DNA from: Fibrobacter sp. UWEL
GTDB lineage: Bacteria; Fibrobacterota; Fibrobacteria; Fibrobacterales; Fibrobacteraceae
NCBI RefSeq assembly: GCF_900142535.1
Contig: NZ_FRBE01000006.1
Location: forward strand, 108,559-172,558
Length of the DNA: 64,000 nt
Direction: 5' to 3'
The notes beneath the pieces are model-generated. The model was not told the DNA's origin and did not search any database. It saw only the letters and a list, made by a program, of their open reading frames with translations. A program made the position numbers and the translations under genes. This document shows positions 53,430 through 62,112 of the stretch, piece after piece (position 1 is the stretch's first letter; each line of letters begins with the position of its first letter).

Positions 53430-54197
53430 CTAAGGCCTAATTAAACTTCCGCCCCAGTGTTCGTCAAAGAATTCCTTGAAGAGTTCTTCCTGACTGTTCT
53501 TCAGTTCTTCAACCACGTCAGCCATAGGGCGTTTGCCGCGGTACAATTCCCGATAAGCACGTTCCAGATTCTGGATTCGTTCCTGCGGAAATTCCTCGGG
53601 ATGGAGGCGAAGGGCGTGAAGGTTCAATGCGCCATAGCGGATAGGCGTTCCAAAAGCCTTCGTGCAGGGGGGCACATCCTTATCCACTTTGTAGGTGCCA
53701 CCCACGAAGGCGTAGGCGCCCACCTGATTGCGCTGCTGGATTGCGGTCACCCCACCGATGGTAGCGAACTTCCCGATGCGAACGTGACCGCCTAGCTGAC
53801 AGCCGTTGGCGATCACTACCCCGTCGGCAATCTGACAGTCATGCCCGACGTGAGAGTAAGCCATAATCAAAACCTTGTCGCCCACACGGGTACAGCCGCC
53901 CCCTTGAACCGTCCCGCGATTTAGGGTGCAGTATTCTCGAATAGTGCAGTTCTCACCCACTTCCAGACGGGTGGGCTCCCCATTATATTTGAGATCCTGC
54001 GGAGGAGCCCCTAGTACGGCACCGTCAAATACATGCGTATAGGACCCGACGCGTACATGCCCATAAATGTGTACTCGGCTTTCCAGGACGACACCTTCCC
54101 CGATTTCGGAACCTTCGTCCACCAGGCACCAGGGGCCAATCACTGCGGATTCGGGGATTTTAACGGAAGGGTGTACAAATGCGGAGGGGTGAATCAT
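53430..54197 (-). CDS. lpxA: UDP-N-acetylglucosamine acyltransferase
   Basis: LpxA transfers a 3-hydroxyacyl chain from acyl carrier protein to UDP-GlcNAc, the first step of lipid A synthesis in the cytoplasm. The N-terminal two thirds are left-handed beta-helix hexapeptide repeats (IHPSAFVHPSVKIPESAVIGPWCLVDEGSEIG), with the catalytic His in AYSHVGHDCQIADGVVIANGCQLGGHV (about residue 125) and the C-terminal helical domain (HALRLHPEEFPQERIQNLERAYRELY). 255 residues, standard. It stands alone; no lpxD or fabZ lies nearby, unlike the usual cluster. Its 3' end abuts a repeat element, its 5' side a heptamer repeat. Confidence 0.96.
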   Translation of the reverse strand: MIHPSAFVHPSVKIPESAVIGPWCLVDEGSEIGEGVVLESRVHIYGHVRVGSYTHVFDGAVLGAPPQDLKYNGEPTRLEVGENCTIREYCTLNRGTVQGGGCTRVGDKVLIMAYSHVGHDCQIADGVVIANGCQLGGHVRIGKFATIGGVTAIQQRNQVGAYAFVGGTYKVDKDVPPCTKAFGTPIRYGALNLHALRLHPEEFPQERIQNLERAYRELYRGKRPMADVVEELKNSQEELFKEFFDEHWGGSLIRP

Positions 54198-54203
54198 GGG
54201 AAT

Positions 54204-54231
54204 GAGTTATGAGTTACGAGTTATGAATTAT
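54204..54231. repeat. heptanucleotide repeat, second site
   Basis: Four 7-mers GAGTTAT, GAGTTAC, GAGTTAT, GAATTAT in a row between the divergent lpxA and glycosyltransferase genes. The unit is the same as at 35672-35754. Confidence 0.8.
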
Positions 54232-54301
54232 GAGTGCGCACGTTAAATTAGCAATTTTTCAAAAGACGATTTTTGGGGTTTTTCCTAAATTTTCAAATAC
54301 C

Positions 54302-55405
54302 ATGGGTAGCATTATTATCGGATGTCTTACAGCGATTTACGTGCTGTTGTTCCTATTCTTCGTAATAGGACTTTTGAAGACGCACCGCTATAAAGGAGTG
54401 AAGGCCACTCCCTCCGTGACGGTGGTGGTTCCCATGCGTAACGAAGAGGAATTTGCCCAGCGCACTTTGGAAGCGCTAGCAATCCAGGATTACGTGGGAG
54501 AATGGGAAGTCATTTGCGTAGACGACCGCTCCACAGATTCCACCAAGGAAATCCTGGAAAAGTTCGCCACTACTCACCCGAAATTCCGAGTTCTTTCTCT
54601 GGACCCGAGCCTCCCCCAGATTGCAAGCCCCAAGAAGCGCGCTCTGGAAAGCGCTTTCAAGATTGCCAAGTACGAAGTGCTCCTGACCATGGATGCCGAC
54701 TGCATTCCCCGCAAGAGCTGGATTACCGCCATGGCGGGCCGCTTCACCGATGGCATCTGCATCGTGCAGGGTCCCAAGCAGAATAACGGCACCCGCACCA
54801 TGCCTCACCTGTTCCAGAAGCTGGAAACCTTGGGCTACACCGCCATGGAAGCGGCAGGTTTCAGCTGGGGACACCCCATTGTGGCAAGCGCCGCCTGTTT
54901 GGCATACAAGAAGGACTTGTTCTTTGAAGTAGGCGGTTTCGGCGACCTGATCAACTTGAGCAGCGGCGATGACGACATGCTGATTCACAAGATGATGAAG
55001 ATCCCGGGAACCAAAGTCTGCTACAATCTGGATAAGGACGCCGTCATTGAGACCGCCCCTGTTCACACCTGGAAGCAGCTGTTCAACCAGCGCGCCCGCT
55101 GGAGCAGTAACGGCACCAGCTACGAAAGCAAGCCCTACATTCTGATGCTGACATTGATTTACACCTACTACATCTGGATGTTTGTAAGTCCCTGGTGTGT
55201 GGCGCTCTTTGATTGCCCCTGGCAGTGGTGTGCGTTCAGTATTCTACCCAAGTTCATCATCGACTTTATCTTCCTGGGCATTGCCTCATGGAAGCTTCAC
55301 AGCAAGAAGAAAATGCTTGCGTTCATTCCTACGGAACTGATTCAAATTCCCATGATTGTGTTCTGCGTACCCGCAGGAATCACCGGCGCATTTAGATGGA
55401 AATAA
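54302..55405 (+). CDS. membrane glycosyltransferase family 2
   Basis: I start at ATG 54302, where the N-terminal transmembrane segment begins (GSIIIGCLTAIYVLLFLFFVIGLL); a longer frame from 54230 starts inside the heptamer repeat with no ribosome site. The GT-A domain shows VTVVVPMRNEEEFAQRTLEAL, the DDRSTDST nucleotide site, the metal-binding LTMDADCIPR (DxD), the GDDDM acid region and QRARW (the QxxRW motif of processive-type enzymes). Two or three C-terminal membrane segments follow. 367 residues. It probably adds sugars to a lipid-linked or exported glycan, or to glycolipid; the acceptor is unknown. Confidence 0.9.
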   Translation: MGSIIIGCLTAIYVLLFLFFVIGLLKTHRYKGVKATPSVTVVVPMRNEEEFAQRTLEALAIQDYVGEWEVICVDDRSTDSTKEILEKFATTHPKFRVLSLDPSLPQIASPKKRALESAFKIAKYEVLLTMDADCIPRKSWITAMAGRFTDGICIVQGPKQNNGTRTMPHLFQKLETLGYTAMEAAGFSWGHPIVASAACLAYKKDLFFEVGGFGDLINLSSGDDDMLIHKMMKIPGTKVCYNLDKDAVIETAPVHTWKQLFNQRARWSSNGTSYESKPYILMLTLIYTYYIWMFVSPWCVALFDCPWQWCAFSILPKFIIDFIFLGIASWKLHSKKKMLAFIPTELIQIPMIVFCVPAGITGAFRWK

Positions 55406-55522
55406 ATTTTTGAGGAGGCGCTTTAGCGCCCCTCAACGAGCAAGGCAAGGAAAGCAAGTGCAAAGCACTTGTGAAGCCGCAGCATTGCGACGGGGGGTCC
55501 AGGGGGGCAGAGCCCCCTTGCG
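55406..55522. repeat. composite palindromic intergenic element, copy 3 (reverse orientation)
   Basis: A convergent gap between the glycosyltransferase and the CCA-enzyme gene. TTGAGG.../CCTCAA with inner GGCGCT-TT-AGCGCC (55417-55430), CAAGTGC-AAA-GCACTTG (55455-55471), the GTGAAGCCGCAGCATTGCGACGGGG-type block to about 55496, and GGGGGC-AGA-GCCCCC (55503-55517). Bases about 55411-55496 match the reverse complement of about 53101-53182 closely. Confidence 0.87.
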
Positions 55523-56836
55523 TCATTGTAATTTCAGGCGAGCCCAGGAGATAGCAGCGTCGGCGTCTTGAATTTCGCCGTCTAGCTGGAGTTCAAAACT
55601 TTTCTTGATGAGTTCGCCCATTTCCTTGCCGGGCTTGACGCCAAGATCCATCAGCATCTTGCCGGTGAGATAGGCTGCGGGAGCCTTCTCGTAAACGCCA
55701 AGTTCTGTGGCGCGCTGCTTGAAGGAAGCGGCATAAGTCTGGCGGGCTTCTGCGGGGTACATGGGATTGCTCTGCAGGAAGGCGATATACAGGCGGAGTC
55801 CGGAAAGTTCCACAGACAGGCGGCGGATTTCCGCATCCGTGGGAAGAGTTGCCTGAGGTTCATACTTGAAAACGTTGGCCAACAGGAGGGGCACGCCACG
55901 AGTAAGCTTAATCTCGTTGGTAATGCGGGCCAGGAATTTCAGGACGTCATTAGGATTGCCGGCCAGGAGACCTGCAAACATGAGGACCATACGGTCCTCG
56001 TCGTTCAGGCCTTCTACCGCGGAGAGATTGTCCAGAAGTTCACCCAGGGCGTCCCAAGACACGTCGGACGCAAGGTTTGCCGCGGCGGAACCTGCGGCAG
56101 CCAACGGACGAATTTCAGGGAAGTATTCATCTAGCTTGATGTCCAGGAAGGCCTTTAGCCCGAGGGAAGGTTTTCCCGGCTTCAGGAGCCACTTCTTGAA
56201 TTCCTCGAACAGGCGTTCGATGGACAGATCATCCAGAGAAAGAGTGCGGCACATCTCTACAGTTTCGGGAGCAAGACTGAGCTTGAAACGGCTGGCGAAT
56301 TGCACCCCGCGAAGGATACGTAGGGAGTCTTCGGCGAAAGCGGGACCTACATGACGGAGGAGTCCCGCCTTCAGGGCCTCTACCCCATTGTACGGGTCAC
56401 AGAGGGTCAAGTCCGGAAGTTCCATCCCCATGGCGTTGATGGTAAAATCTCGACGGAGGGCGGCTTCACGGAAGGTCAATTTTGCGTCGGTATGAACCAC
56501 AAAACCGCGATGGCCGTAGCCCACTTTACTTTCCGTACGGGGGAAGGAAAAGTCCAGAGACAATCCCTTCATGGCCAGATGGATGACACCGAATGCTTTA
56601 CCAACCAGATTGCAGCGACCATACTTAGAGAGGATTGCCACTAGGGCGTCCTGCTCCATGTCGTATACTTCGATGTCGTAGTCCCGACAGTTTCCGCCCA
56701 ACATGGCGTCACGGACCCAGCCGCCCACCAGATAGGCGCGGCCGCCGGCCTCACGAATTTCACCTGCAATTTTTAAAAGGCGGCCGGGAAGATCCGGCTC
56801 GAAACTTCTACCGTCAAGAGTCTGTACCTGAGCCAT
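55523..56836 (-). CDS. CCA tRNA nucleotidyltransferase / poly(A) polymerase family
   Basis: A class II nucleotidyltransferase of 437 residues. The catalytic head shows LVGGWVRDAMLGGNCRDYDIEVY (GG, RD and the DxD metal ligands), then RRDFTINAMGMEL, DPYNGVEAL and LRHVGPAFAEDSLRILRGVQFASRF, matching CCA-adding enzymes and PcnB-type polymerases, which differ little by eye. It would add CCA to tRNA 3' ends or A tails to RNA. The C-terminal part (about 230-437) is helical and family-specific, with an HD-like region absent or degenerate. It is the last gene of the operon headed by an ECF sigma factor, 8 bp after a lipoprotein gene. Confidence 0.92.
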   Translation of the reverse strand: MAQVQTLDGRSFEPDLPGRLLKIAGEIREAGGRAYLVGGWVRDAMLGGNCRDYDIEVYDMEQDALVAILSKYGRCNLVGKAFGVIHLAMKGLSLDFSFPRTESKVGYGHRGFVVHTDAKLTFREAALRRDFTINAMGMELPDLTLCDPYNGVEALKAGLLRHVGPAFAEDSLRILRGVQFASRFKLSLAPETVEMCRTLSLDDLSIERLFEEFKKWLLKPGKPSLGLKAFLDIKLDEYFPEIRPLAAAGSAAANLASDVSWDALGELLDNLSAVEGLNDEDRMVLMFAGLLAGNPNDVLKFLARITNEIKLTRGVPLLLANVFKYEPQATLPTDAEIRRLSVELSGLRLYIAFLQSNPMYPAEARQTYAASFKQRATELGVYEKAPAAYLTGKMLMDLGVKPGKEMGELIKKSFELQLDGEIQDADAAISWARLKLQ

Positions 56837-56844
56837 AACAATCC

Positions 56845-57219
56845 TTACTGGAATTCGCCAGCTTCAGCGGGCTCGTCCACCTTGTTGTCGTAGCGGTCGC
56901 GAATGCTTACAGTTTCTTGTTCGGAACTGTCTTGCAGGGCCTTGGAGACAGAAACATCCTGACTTCTAGACTTTGACGTATCTGCGGCAAAGCGATCGTA
57001 AATACTTTGACGGCTCTGAGCGTCTGCGCCCTTCTTCTGAGCTTCTTCTTCGCGACAGACACGAAGTTCTTCCTCGATATAGGCGCGCTGATCCGGAGAG
57101 TAAGTCTGTGTATTCAGACGATATTCAATTTCTTCACACACAAGACCCTGGCGTTCCCCGGCGCAAGAGGTAAACAGAGCCACCAGCAGAACAAAAAATA
57201 ACCAAACTAGCTTATCCAT
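56845..57219 (-). CDS. small acidic lipoprotein
   Basis: 124 residues: lipobox LFTSC, a short region with two Cys (LVCEEIEYRLN, EELRVCREEE) that looks helical, then a charged, probably disordered tail rich in Ser, Asp, Gln and Arg. No family recognised. It sits between the beta-propeller gene (8 bp before) and the CCA-enzyme gene (8 bp after), so it is clearly co-transcribed. A role in the envelope, perhaps as partner of the propeller protein, is only inference. Confidence 0.75.
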   Translation of the reverse strand: MDKLVWLFFVLLVALFTSCAGERQGLVCEEIEYRLNTQTYSPDQRAYIEEELRVCREEEAQKKGADAQSRQSIYDRFAADTSKSRSQDVSVSKALQDSSEQETVSIRDRYDNKVDEPAEAGEFQ

Positions 57220-57227
57220 AGGACTCC

Positions 57228-59408
57228 TTAATGGATGATAATGAACTTACCCTTCTTGGCCTTGGAAGAGGTCTTTACCACGTAGTAGTAAACACCCGGA
57301 GCCACCAGTCGTCCATCCTTACCACAGCCGTCCCAGGTCACACGGCCGCCCACAATTTCGCTTCCGGAGAAGGAACGAATCAAGGAACCACCGCGATTGT
57401 AGATGCTGATGACAGCGCTTTCGTCCACGTAATCAATGATGAAATTCTTATGAACCTTGGGACGGAAAGGAATGGGATAAGCAAGCACGGCCTTTGCGGA
57501 ATCCGTCATGAACTTGGACGCGTCGCGGGCTTCCATCTGCTGCAGGGAACTGACGCCCATTTCGTGGGAGAACCAGACTCTACCCAGGACAGAGTCCACG
57601 GAAATATCACTGACACGATTGCACAGCAAGCCTTCGCGAGCGGTGTAGTTCACCGCCTTCAAGGTATCAGGAGACTTGCCCAGGAGAGATACCATATAGG
57701 CACCCTGGTCCGCAGTTCCCACCCAAAGGTTGCCGTGAGGATCGCGGTCAATGGAAGTAAATTCAGCACCGCTCACGCCCTTTACGGAGGAAGGAGTAAG
57801 CAAGGTGTCGCGTTCTTCGTCATAATACACAAGGCTCGATGCAGTCACCATCCAGAGGCGTTTCTGGACGGGTTCATAAACCATATCGATAGGTGCCGTA
57901 ATGCTGGAGTTCGTCACAGACTTAATGCTAATTTGGGAGAGTTCCCCACCATTGGACTTAGGAGAGGGGAACGTAATAATATCCAAGCCACCCATAGAAG
58001 AAAGTCCTTCTTCACCGCGGGTTGCCGCATACACCACCCACTGACCATCTTCGTTAATGAAGGAATGGAAAGGAGCTGCATTGAAGGTGCCTCCAATATG
58101 GTTGGCGCAAGTCACGTTTCCGTTCTTATCAAAATAGGCTAGGCTATAACCGCCGAAAGATCCAGCAATGGTAATGAAGCCGGAATTATCCGGAGCGGGA
58201 ATGACAGAGAGGGAAATCACATAGGAAGACTTACCATTGTAGGAATCCAGGCACAAGCCACGGGCCTGACTCATGTCGTAATCCCAGCGGGTACCCCAGT
58301 TGGAATATCCATAATAGGCGATACCCCAGACATGGAACAGAACATGGCCATCGGGCAGATAGCTAAAGTTCTTCAGACGGGAGCCAAAGCCCGTAGATCC
58401 GCTACCGATGCCCATGGAAATCGGCTCGCTGGTCCAGCTATGGCCATCATAGAAACTGAACTCGCCCTGGGTGGATACAGCGAAAGCACCGCCTGCAGGG
58501 AAGGCTTCCACTTCGTAGGAATCGGACAGCGGGAAGAAATTATTCTCCACCATATCCTTAACTTCAGTGCCATCATAGAAGAAAAGAGCCTGGGGACCAA
58601 TCAGGTAGTAGCCAGCCTCTGTGGAAACCACCTGCTTGACCTTACTGCGGTCATATTCCCGTTCCACATTGCCCTTGTCATCAAAGACATAAATATGTTC
58701 CATCAGGGAAGAATCGTCCAGAGTTTTTCCGTCCACCACGACCTTCGTAGAATCCCAAGGTTCCAGTCCCTTCACAATGCGTTCGTCAGGAATTTTCTTC
58801 CAGCTATCAGGATCCACCAGATTAATATCGGAATCCATGTGGTCCCAATCCATACGGCGAGCATAAATGCCCTTGTCCAGCTGGACGAACAGGGTATCGC
58901 CATCGGCAAGGACGCGATTCACCTTGTTGATTGCCAGGGACTGGTCGCAAATGCGGTTAATGGTCAAGACGGAGTAGGACAAGGGTGCATTGAAGAACGC
59001 CAGACGGTCCTCAAAACCGATGGTCATAATATCCTTACCCATGGTAGCGGCACCCGGCACCACATCGCGCTTGTTCGCCGCGTAGGAGCGATTCACCACG
59101 CGCCAGCTCAAGGCGTTTCCATTCATCACGGAAACAAGTCCTTCGCGGGACACGGCGAAGTAGCCCTTGTCGGAAGAGGCAATGGCATAAATTTCCGAAG
59201 ATTCCAGACCATGTTCAGAATGGTACACATAGTCATTGGTCGGATTACGAAAACGGACACCGCCGCCGGTTGCCATCATCAGGCCGTCCCCTCCAAAGGG
59301 AACAGCATTGTAGATGGGCAGCGGATTAGAAAAATTTTCCCACTTTTCAGCGCCAAAGGCAACTGACAACATGAGACCCGAAAGCAATGTAAGGAGTTTT
59401 AACTTCAC
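57228..59408 (-). CDS. secreted beta-propeller protein with FlgD-like / type IX-like C-terminal domain
   Basis: 726 residues: signal peptide (FGA-EK), then blade-like repeats (MMATGGGVRFRN, VWFSHEMGVSSLQQM, NLWVGTADQGAYMVSL, RLWMVTASSLVYYDE) similar to two-component-regulator propellers and to the PorZ component of type IX secretion. The last 85 residues (YPIPFRPKVHKNFIIDYVDESAVISIYNRGGSLI to YYYVVKTSSKAKKGKFIIIH) are a FlgD-like Ig or type IX sorting domain. PorZ, known from Porphyromonas, helps attach secreted cargo to the surface, and several type IX-type cargo proteins occur in this window; the identity with PorZ is tentative. It follows the sigma factor gene by 19 bp. Confidence 0.82.
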   Translation of the reverse strand: MKLKLLTLLSGLMLSVAFGAEKWENFSNPLPIYNAVPFGGDGLMMATGGGVRFRNPTNDYVYHSEHGLESSEIYAIASSDKGYFAVSREGLVSVMNGNALSWRVVNRSYAANKRDVVPGAATMGKDIMTIGFEDRLAFFNAPLSYSVLTINRICDQSLAINKVNRVLADGDTLFVQLDKGIYARRMDWDHMDSDINLVDPDSWKKIPDERIVKGLEPWDSTKVVVDGKTLDDSSLMEHIYVFDDKGNVEREYDRSKVKQVVSTEAGYYLIGPQALFFYDGTEVKDMVENNFFPLSDSYEVEAFPAGGAFAVSTQGEFSFYDGHSWTSEPISMGIGSGSTGFGSRLKNFSYLPDGHVLFHVWGIAYYGYSNWGTRWDYDMSQARGLCLDSYNGKSSYVISLSVIPAPDNSGFITIAGSFGGYSLAYFDKNGNVTCANHIGGTFNAAPFHSFINEDGQWVVYAATRGEEGLSSMGGLDIITFPSPKSNGGELSQISIKSVTNSSITAPIDMVYEPVQKRLWMVTASSLVYYDEERDTLLTPSSVKGVSGAEFTSIDRDPHGNLWVGTADQGAYMVSLLGKSPDTLKAVNYTAREGLLCNRVSDISVDSVLGRVWFSHEMGVSSLQQMEARDASKFMTDSAKAVLAYPIPFRPKVHKNFIIDYVDESAVISIYNRGGSLIRSFSGSEIVGGRVTWDGCGKDGRLVAPGVYYYVVKTSSKAKKGKFIIIH

Positions 59409-59427
59409 TCCCTAAAATTACGAAATT

Positions 59428-60036
59428 TCACGGATGCAAATGGGACGGATTTTCCAAAACAGACACAGGTATATCGGGATTTTCAAGATCCAGCAGCCTG
59501 GAACTCCTGCCATTGCGCAATTTTACCAGCGCCGCATTGCGTCGTTTCCACAAAATGCATCGTGGCATGCCAAAATCACGGGACATGGAAGAAAGAGTCA
59601 CCCCGGCAATGAATGTTCCCTCCACCACAATCCTCTCCGCTGGATTCAGCTCCTTCATGAACAAATTAACCAGGTCACAGACACGCTGTTTACGCTGATT
59701 TTCACGGAAGAATACGCCCGCGTGGTTGGGCACGGCACTATATTCCCCCGCCTCATCCATAAGGCTGGACATGGGAGTTTCCACGTAAATCCTACGCATT
59801 TGGTCACAGTAGGTATTGCGAACCACCCGTCGAAACCAACCTTCCAGAGGGGTTTCCAAATCCAGGCACTTGGCATTCCTGCAGAATTTCAGGGCAACGT
59901 CTTGAAAAAGATCCTTTGCGGCCTCTTCCGACTTTGTCTGAGAAGAACATTGTTTGTAAATTTTAGGGGCGTATTTTAGCCAGATATTTCCAATCCTATC
60001 GTTTGGTCCATCTGTAAAAATTCCTTGTTTAGGCAT
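59428..60036 (-). CDS. ECF-type RNA polymerase sigma factor
   Basis: About 202 residues from ATG 60036 (MPKQGIFTDG). A longer frame to 60132 overlaps the start of the divergent DsbD-like gene and is unlikely. Region 2 is seen as AAKDLFQDVALKFCRNAKCLDLETPLEGWFRRVVRNTYCDQMRR and region 4 as LNPAERIVVEGTFIAGVTLSSMSRDFGMPRCILWKRRNAALVKLR. The N- and C-terminal extensions are short and no anti-sigma gene is adjacent. It would direct transcription of its own regulon, perhaps including the propeller, lipoprotein and CCA-enzyme genes that follow in the operon. Confidence 0.87.
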   Translation of the reverse strand: MPKQGIFTDGPNDRIGNIWLKYAPKIYKQCSSQTKSEEAAKDLFQDVALKFCRNAKCLDLETPLEGWFRRVVRNTYCDQMRRIYVETPMSSLMDEAGEYSAVPNHAGVFFRENQRKQRVCDLVNLFMKELNPAERIVVEGTFIAGVTLSSMSRDFGMPRCILWKRRNAALVKLRNGRSSRLLDLENPDIPVSVLENPSHLHP

Positions 60037-60085
60037 ATAGTTAAACGAGAATTTTGACAGCAGGCTTTCAGTTGAGCATAAAATT

Positions 60086-62050
60086 ATGAATTTATTTGAA
60101 AAAGTAAAGAGTTCTGAAAATTTTGCAACCAAGTGTTTGCATTCGCTCTATTGGTGCTCTTTTTTTACGTTACTGCCCTTGACAGCATTCGCACAGGAAT
60201 TCAATATGAATTCCATGCCTCCTCCGGAAATGTCCATGGAGTATTCCGCAGGCGCCCTAAAGGCCGGATCCAAGCTGACCGTACAGATTACGGTTCCCGA
60301 CAACTGGCACGTAAACGCCAATATTGCCGCCGACGAATTCCTGAAGCCCTCTTCCATTGACTTGTCCGCAAAGGGCATTACCTTCGGCGAACCCGTTTGG
60401 CCCGAAGCCATCAAGGAATATAGCGAAGCCCTGGACATGGAGAATCTCGTATTCCGAGGCAAGTTCCAGGTAGTCCTGCCCATCGATGGCGTGGAAGATG
60501 GTTACGACAGCTTGACCACCAAGGCCACCTTCCATTATCAAGCCTGTGACAATTCCATCTGCCTTGCTCCCGCGGAAAAAACCATCGGCTTAAATGGCAA
60601 TGATTTTTTCGGGGACGGGAGTCGCGCACAAGACGCTGACGCGCAGGCTTCCGACGGCTCAGCAAATAAAAAGGAAACTTTCGCCATCCCGATGGATCCT
60701 TCTATTACTGGCGAGAACACTTCCGCTGAAACTCAAGATGTGAGCGCAGGCGCACCCTCGGAAGAGAACAACACTGAAAATACAACGAGAGAGAACAGCG
60801 CCGGCACATTGGCACTCCTGTTCTTTGCATTCGTAGGTGGTCTCATCCTCAATTTGATGCCCTGCGTACTGCCGGTCCTTTCGTTGAAACTCTTTAGCTT
60901 GATCAAGCAAGCGGGTGAAAGTCGCGGCCGCCTGATGGTTCTGGGAGCAAGTACTGCAGCAGGCATCCTGGCCAGTTTCTGGACTCTAGCAGCAGTCATT
61001 ACCGCAGTGAAAATCGGCGGAGGCAATGCTGGCTGGGGAATGCAATTCCAGAGTCCCGGCTTTATCGCCTTTATGGTGGTGATTCTCTCCGCATTCGCCA
61101 TGAGTTTCTTTGGCGTGTTTGAAGTGTGGCTCCCGTGGGGTGCTACCACCAAGATGGACGAAGCCGGACGCAAGTCAGGTATCGCCGGCGCCTTCTTTAC
61201 AGGAGCGCTTCTCGTATTGCTGAGCACTCCCTGTTCCGCCCCCTTCCTGGGAACAGCCATGGGATTCGCCTTTACCGCAAGCGCCCCCGTACTGTTCCTG
61301 TTCTTTACGGCAGCGGCCTTGGGACTTGCCCTCCCCTACATTCTGGTCAGCGTATTCCCCGCAGTTCTGAAAGTTTTCCCGAAACCGGGCCCCTGGATGG
61401 TAAAGCTCCAGAAAGTCATGGGCATCCTGCTGCTGGCAACAGTCGCATGGCTCCTCTGGGTGGTAAACGAACAAGCAGGCAGCGCAGGCGTTGGTATTTT
61501 CGCCATCGTTGCAGCGGTGGCTATCGCCGGAAGTTTTATCATCGGGAAGATCGCCCCGCCGGGCGGTGTCTTCGGTAAGGAAGTGGCAGGCTTTGCAGGT
61601 TCCATCATCGTGCTTGCCGCCCTCTGGTTCGGAGTGTTGGCTCCCCGCTACGAAAATGTGGTAGACGAACGCTTTAACGCCCGCCTGTCGGAACAGATGA
61701 CGGAAGACGGATGGTACCGCTACAGTCCCGCCTTGATTGAAGAATTCAAGGCCGCCGGACGTACCGTTTTCGTGGACGTTTCCGCTGACTGGTGCCTGAC
61801 CTGCAAGGCCAATGAAGCGGCCATCCTGAACCGTGAGGAATTTACCCACGCCATGGACAGCCTAAAGGTAGCCCGCGTGAAGGCGGACTGGACCCGAGAA
61901 ACACCCGAGGTGAACGCCCTCCTGAAGGGAATGGGCAAATCCGGAGTTCCCGCCTACGCCATTTATCCCGCTGGGGATGCAAGCCAGCAGATCGTGCTGC
62001 CGGAGCTGTTAACCACCAGCGGCATCGTGGAGAAGATCTCCGGAAAGTAG
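60086..62050 (+). CDS. dsbD: DsbD-like thiol:disulfide interchange protein
   Basis: Moves reducing power from cytoplasmic thioredoxin across the inner membrane to periplasmic thiols, as needed for disulfide repair and for cytochrome c maturation. After the signal peptide (TAFA-QE) comes the alpha domain with the pair in YQACDNSICLAP, then a low-complexity linker, the membrane beta domain (8 segments) with NLMPCVLPVLSLK and STPCSAPFLG, and a C-terminal thioredoxin domain with WC570LTC573. 654 residues and all three redox pairs are present. It is monocistronic, divergent from the sigma factor gene. A functional link with the cytochrome c at 11880 is possible. Confidence 0.93.
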   Translation: MNLFEKVKSSENFATKCLHSLYWCSFFTLLPLTAFAQEFNMNSMPPPEMSMEYSAGALKAGSKLTVQITVPDNWHVNANIAADEFLKPSSIDLSAKGITFGEPVWPEAIKEYSEALDMENLVFRGKFQVVLPIDGVEDGYDSLTTKATFHYQACDNSICLAPAEKTIGLNGNDFFGDGSRAQDADAQASDGSANKKETFAIPMDPSITGENTSAETQDVSAGAPSEENNTENTTRENSAGTLALLFFAFVGGLILNLMPCVLPVLSLKLFSLIKQAGESRGRLMVLGASTAAGILASFWTLAAVITAVKIGGGNAGWGMQFQSPGFIAFMVVILSAFAMSFFGVFEVWLPWGATTKMDEAGRKSGIAGAFFTGALLVLLSTPCSAPFLGTAMGFAFTASAPVLFLFFTAAALGLALPYILVSVFPAVLKVFPKPGPWMVKLQKVMGILLLATVAWLLWVVNEQAGSAGVGIFAIVAAVAIAGSFIIGKIAPPGGVFGKEVAGFAGSIIVLAALWFGVLAPRYENVVDERFNARLSEQMTEDGWYRYSPALIEEFKAAGRTVFVDVSADWCLTCKANEAAILNREEFTHAMDSLKVARVKADWTRETPEVNALLKGMGKSGVPAYAIYPAGDASQQIVLPELLTTSGIVEKISGK

Positions 62051-62053
62051 CCG

Positions 62054-62112
62054 ATGCTGAGTTTATTCAGCATAACAGAAATGCCCGCGGATTTGATTCC
62101 GCGGGTTCTTTT
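62054..62112. terminator. tandem hairpin terminator region
   Basis: ATGCTGA-GTTTAT-TCAGCAT (62054-62073) is followed by CCCGCGG-ATTTGATT-CCGCGGG (62084-62105) and TTCTTTTTATT. It ends dsbD and probably also the convergent 62112 gene. Confidence 0.85.

Noticed and set aside
54230..54301. An N-terminal extension of the glycosyltransferase
   Set aside because: It would start inside the heptamer repeat with no ribosome site and adds 24 residues before the natural membrane segment.
60037..60132. A longer N-terminus for the sigma factor
   Set aside because: It would overlap the start of the divergent DsbD-like gene and does not add to region 2; the ATG at 60036 gives a normal-length factor.
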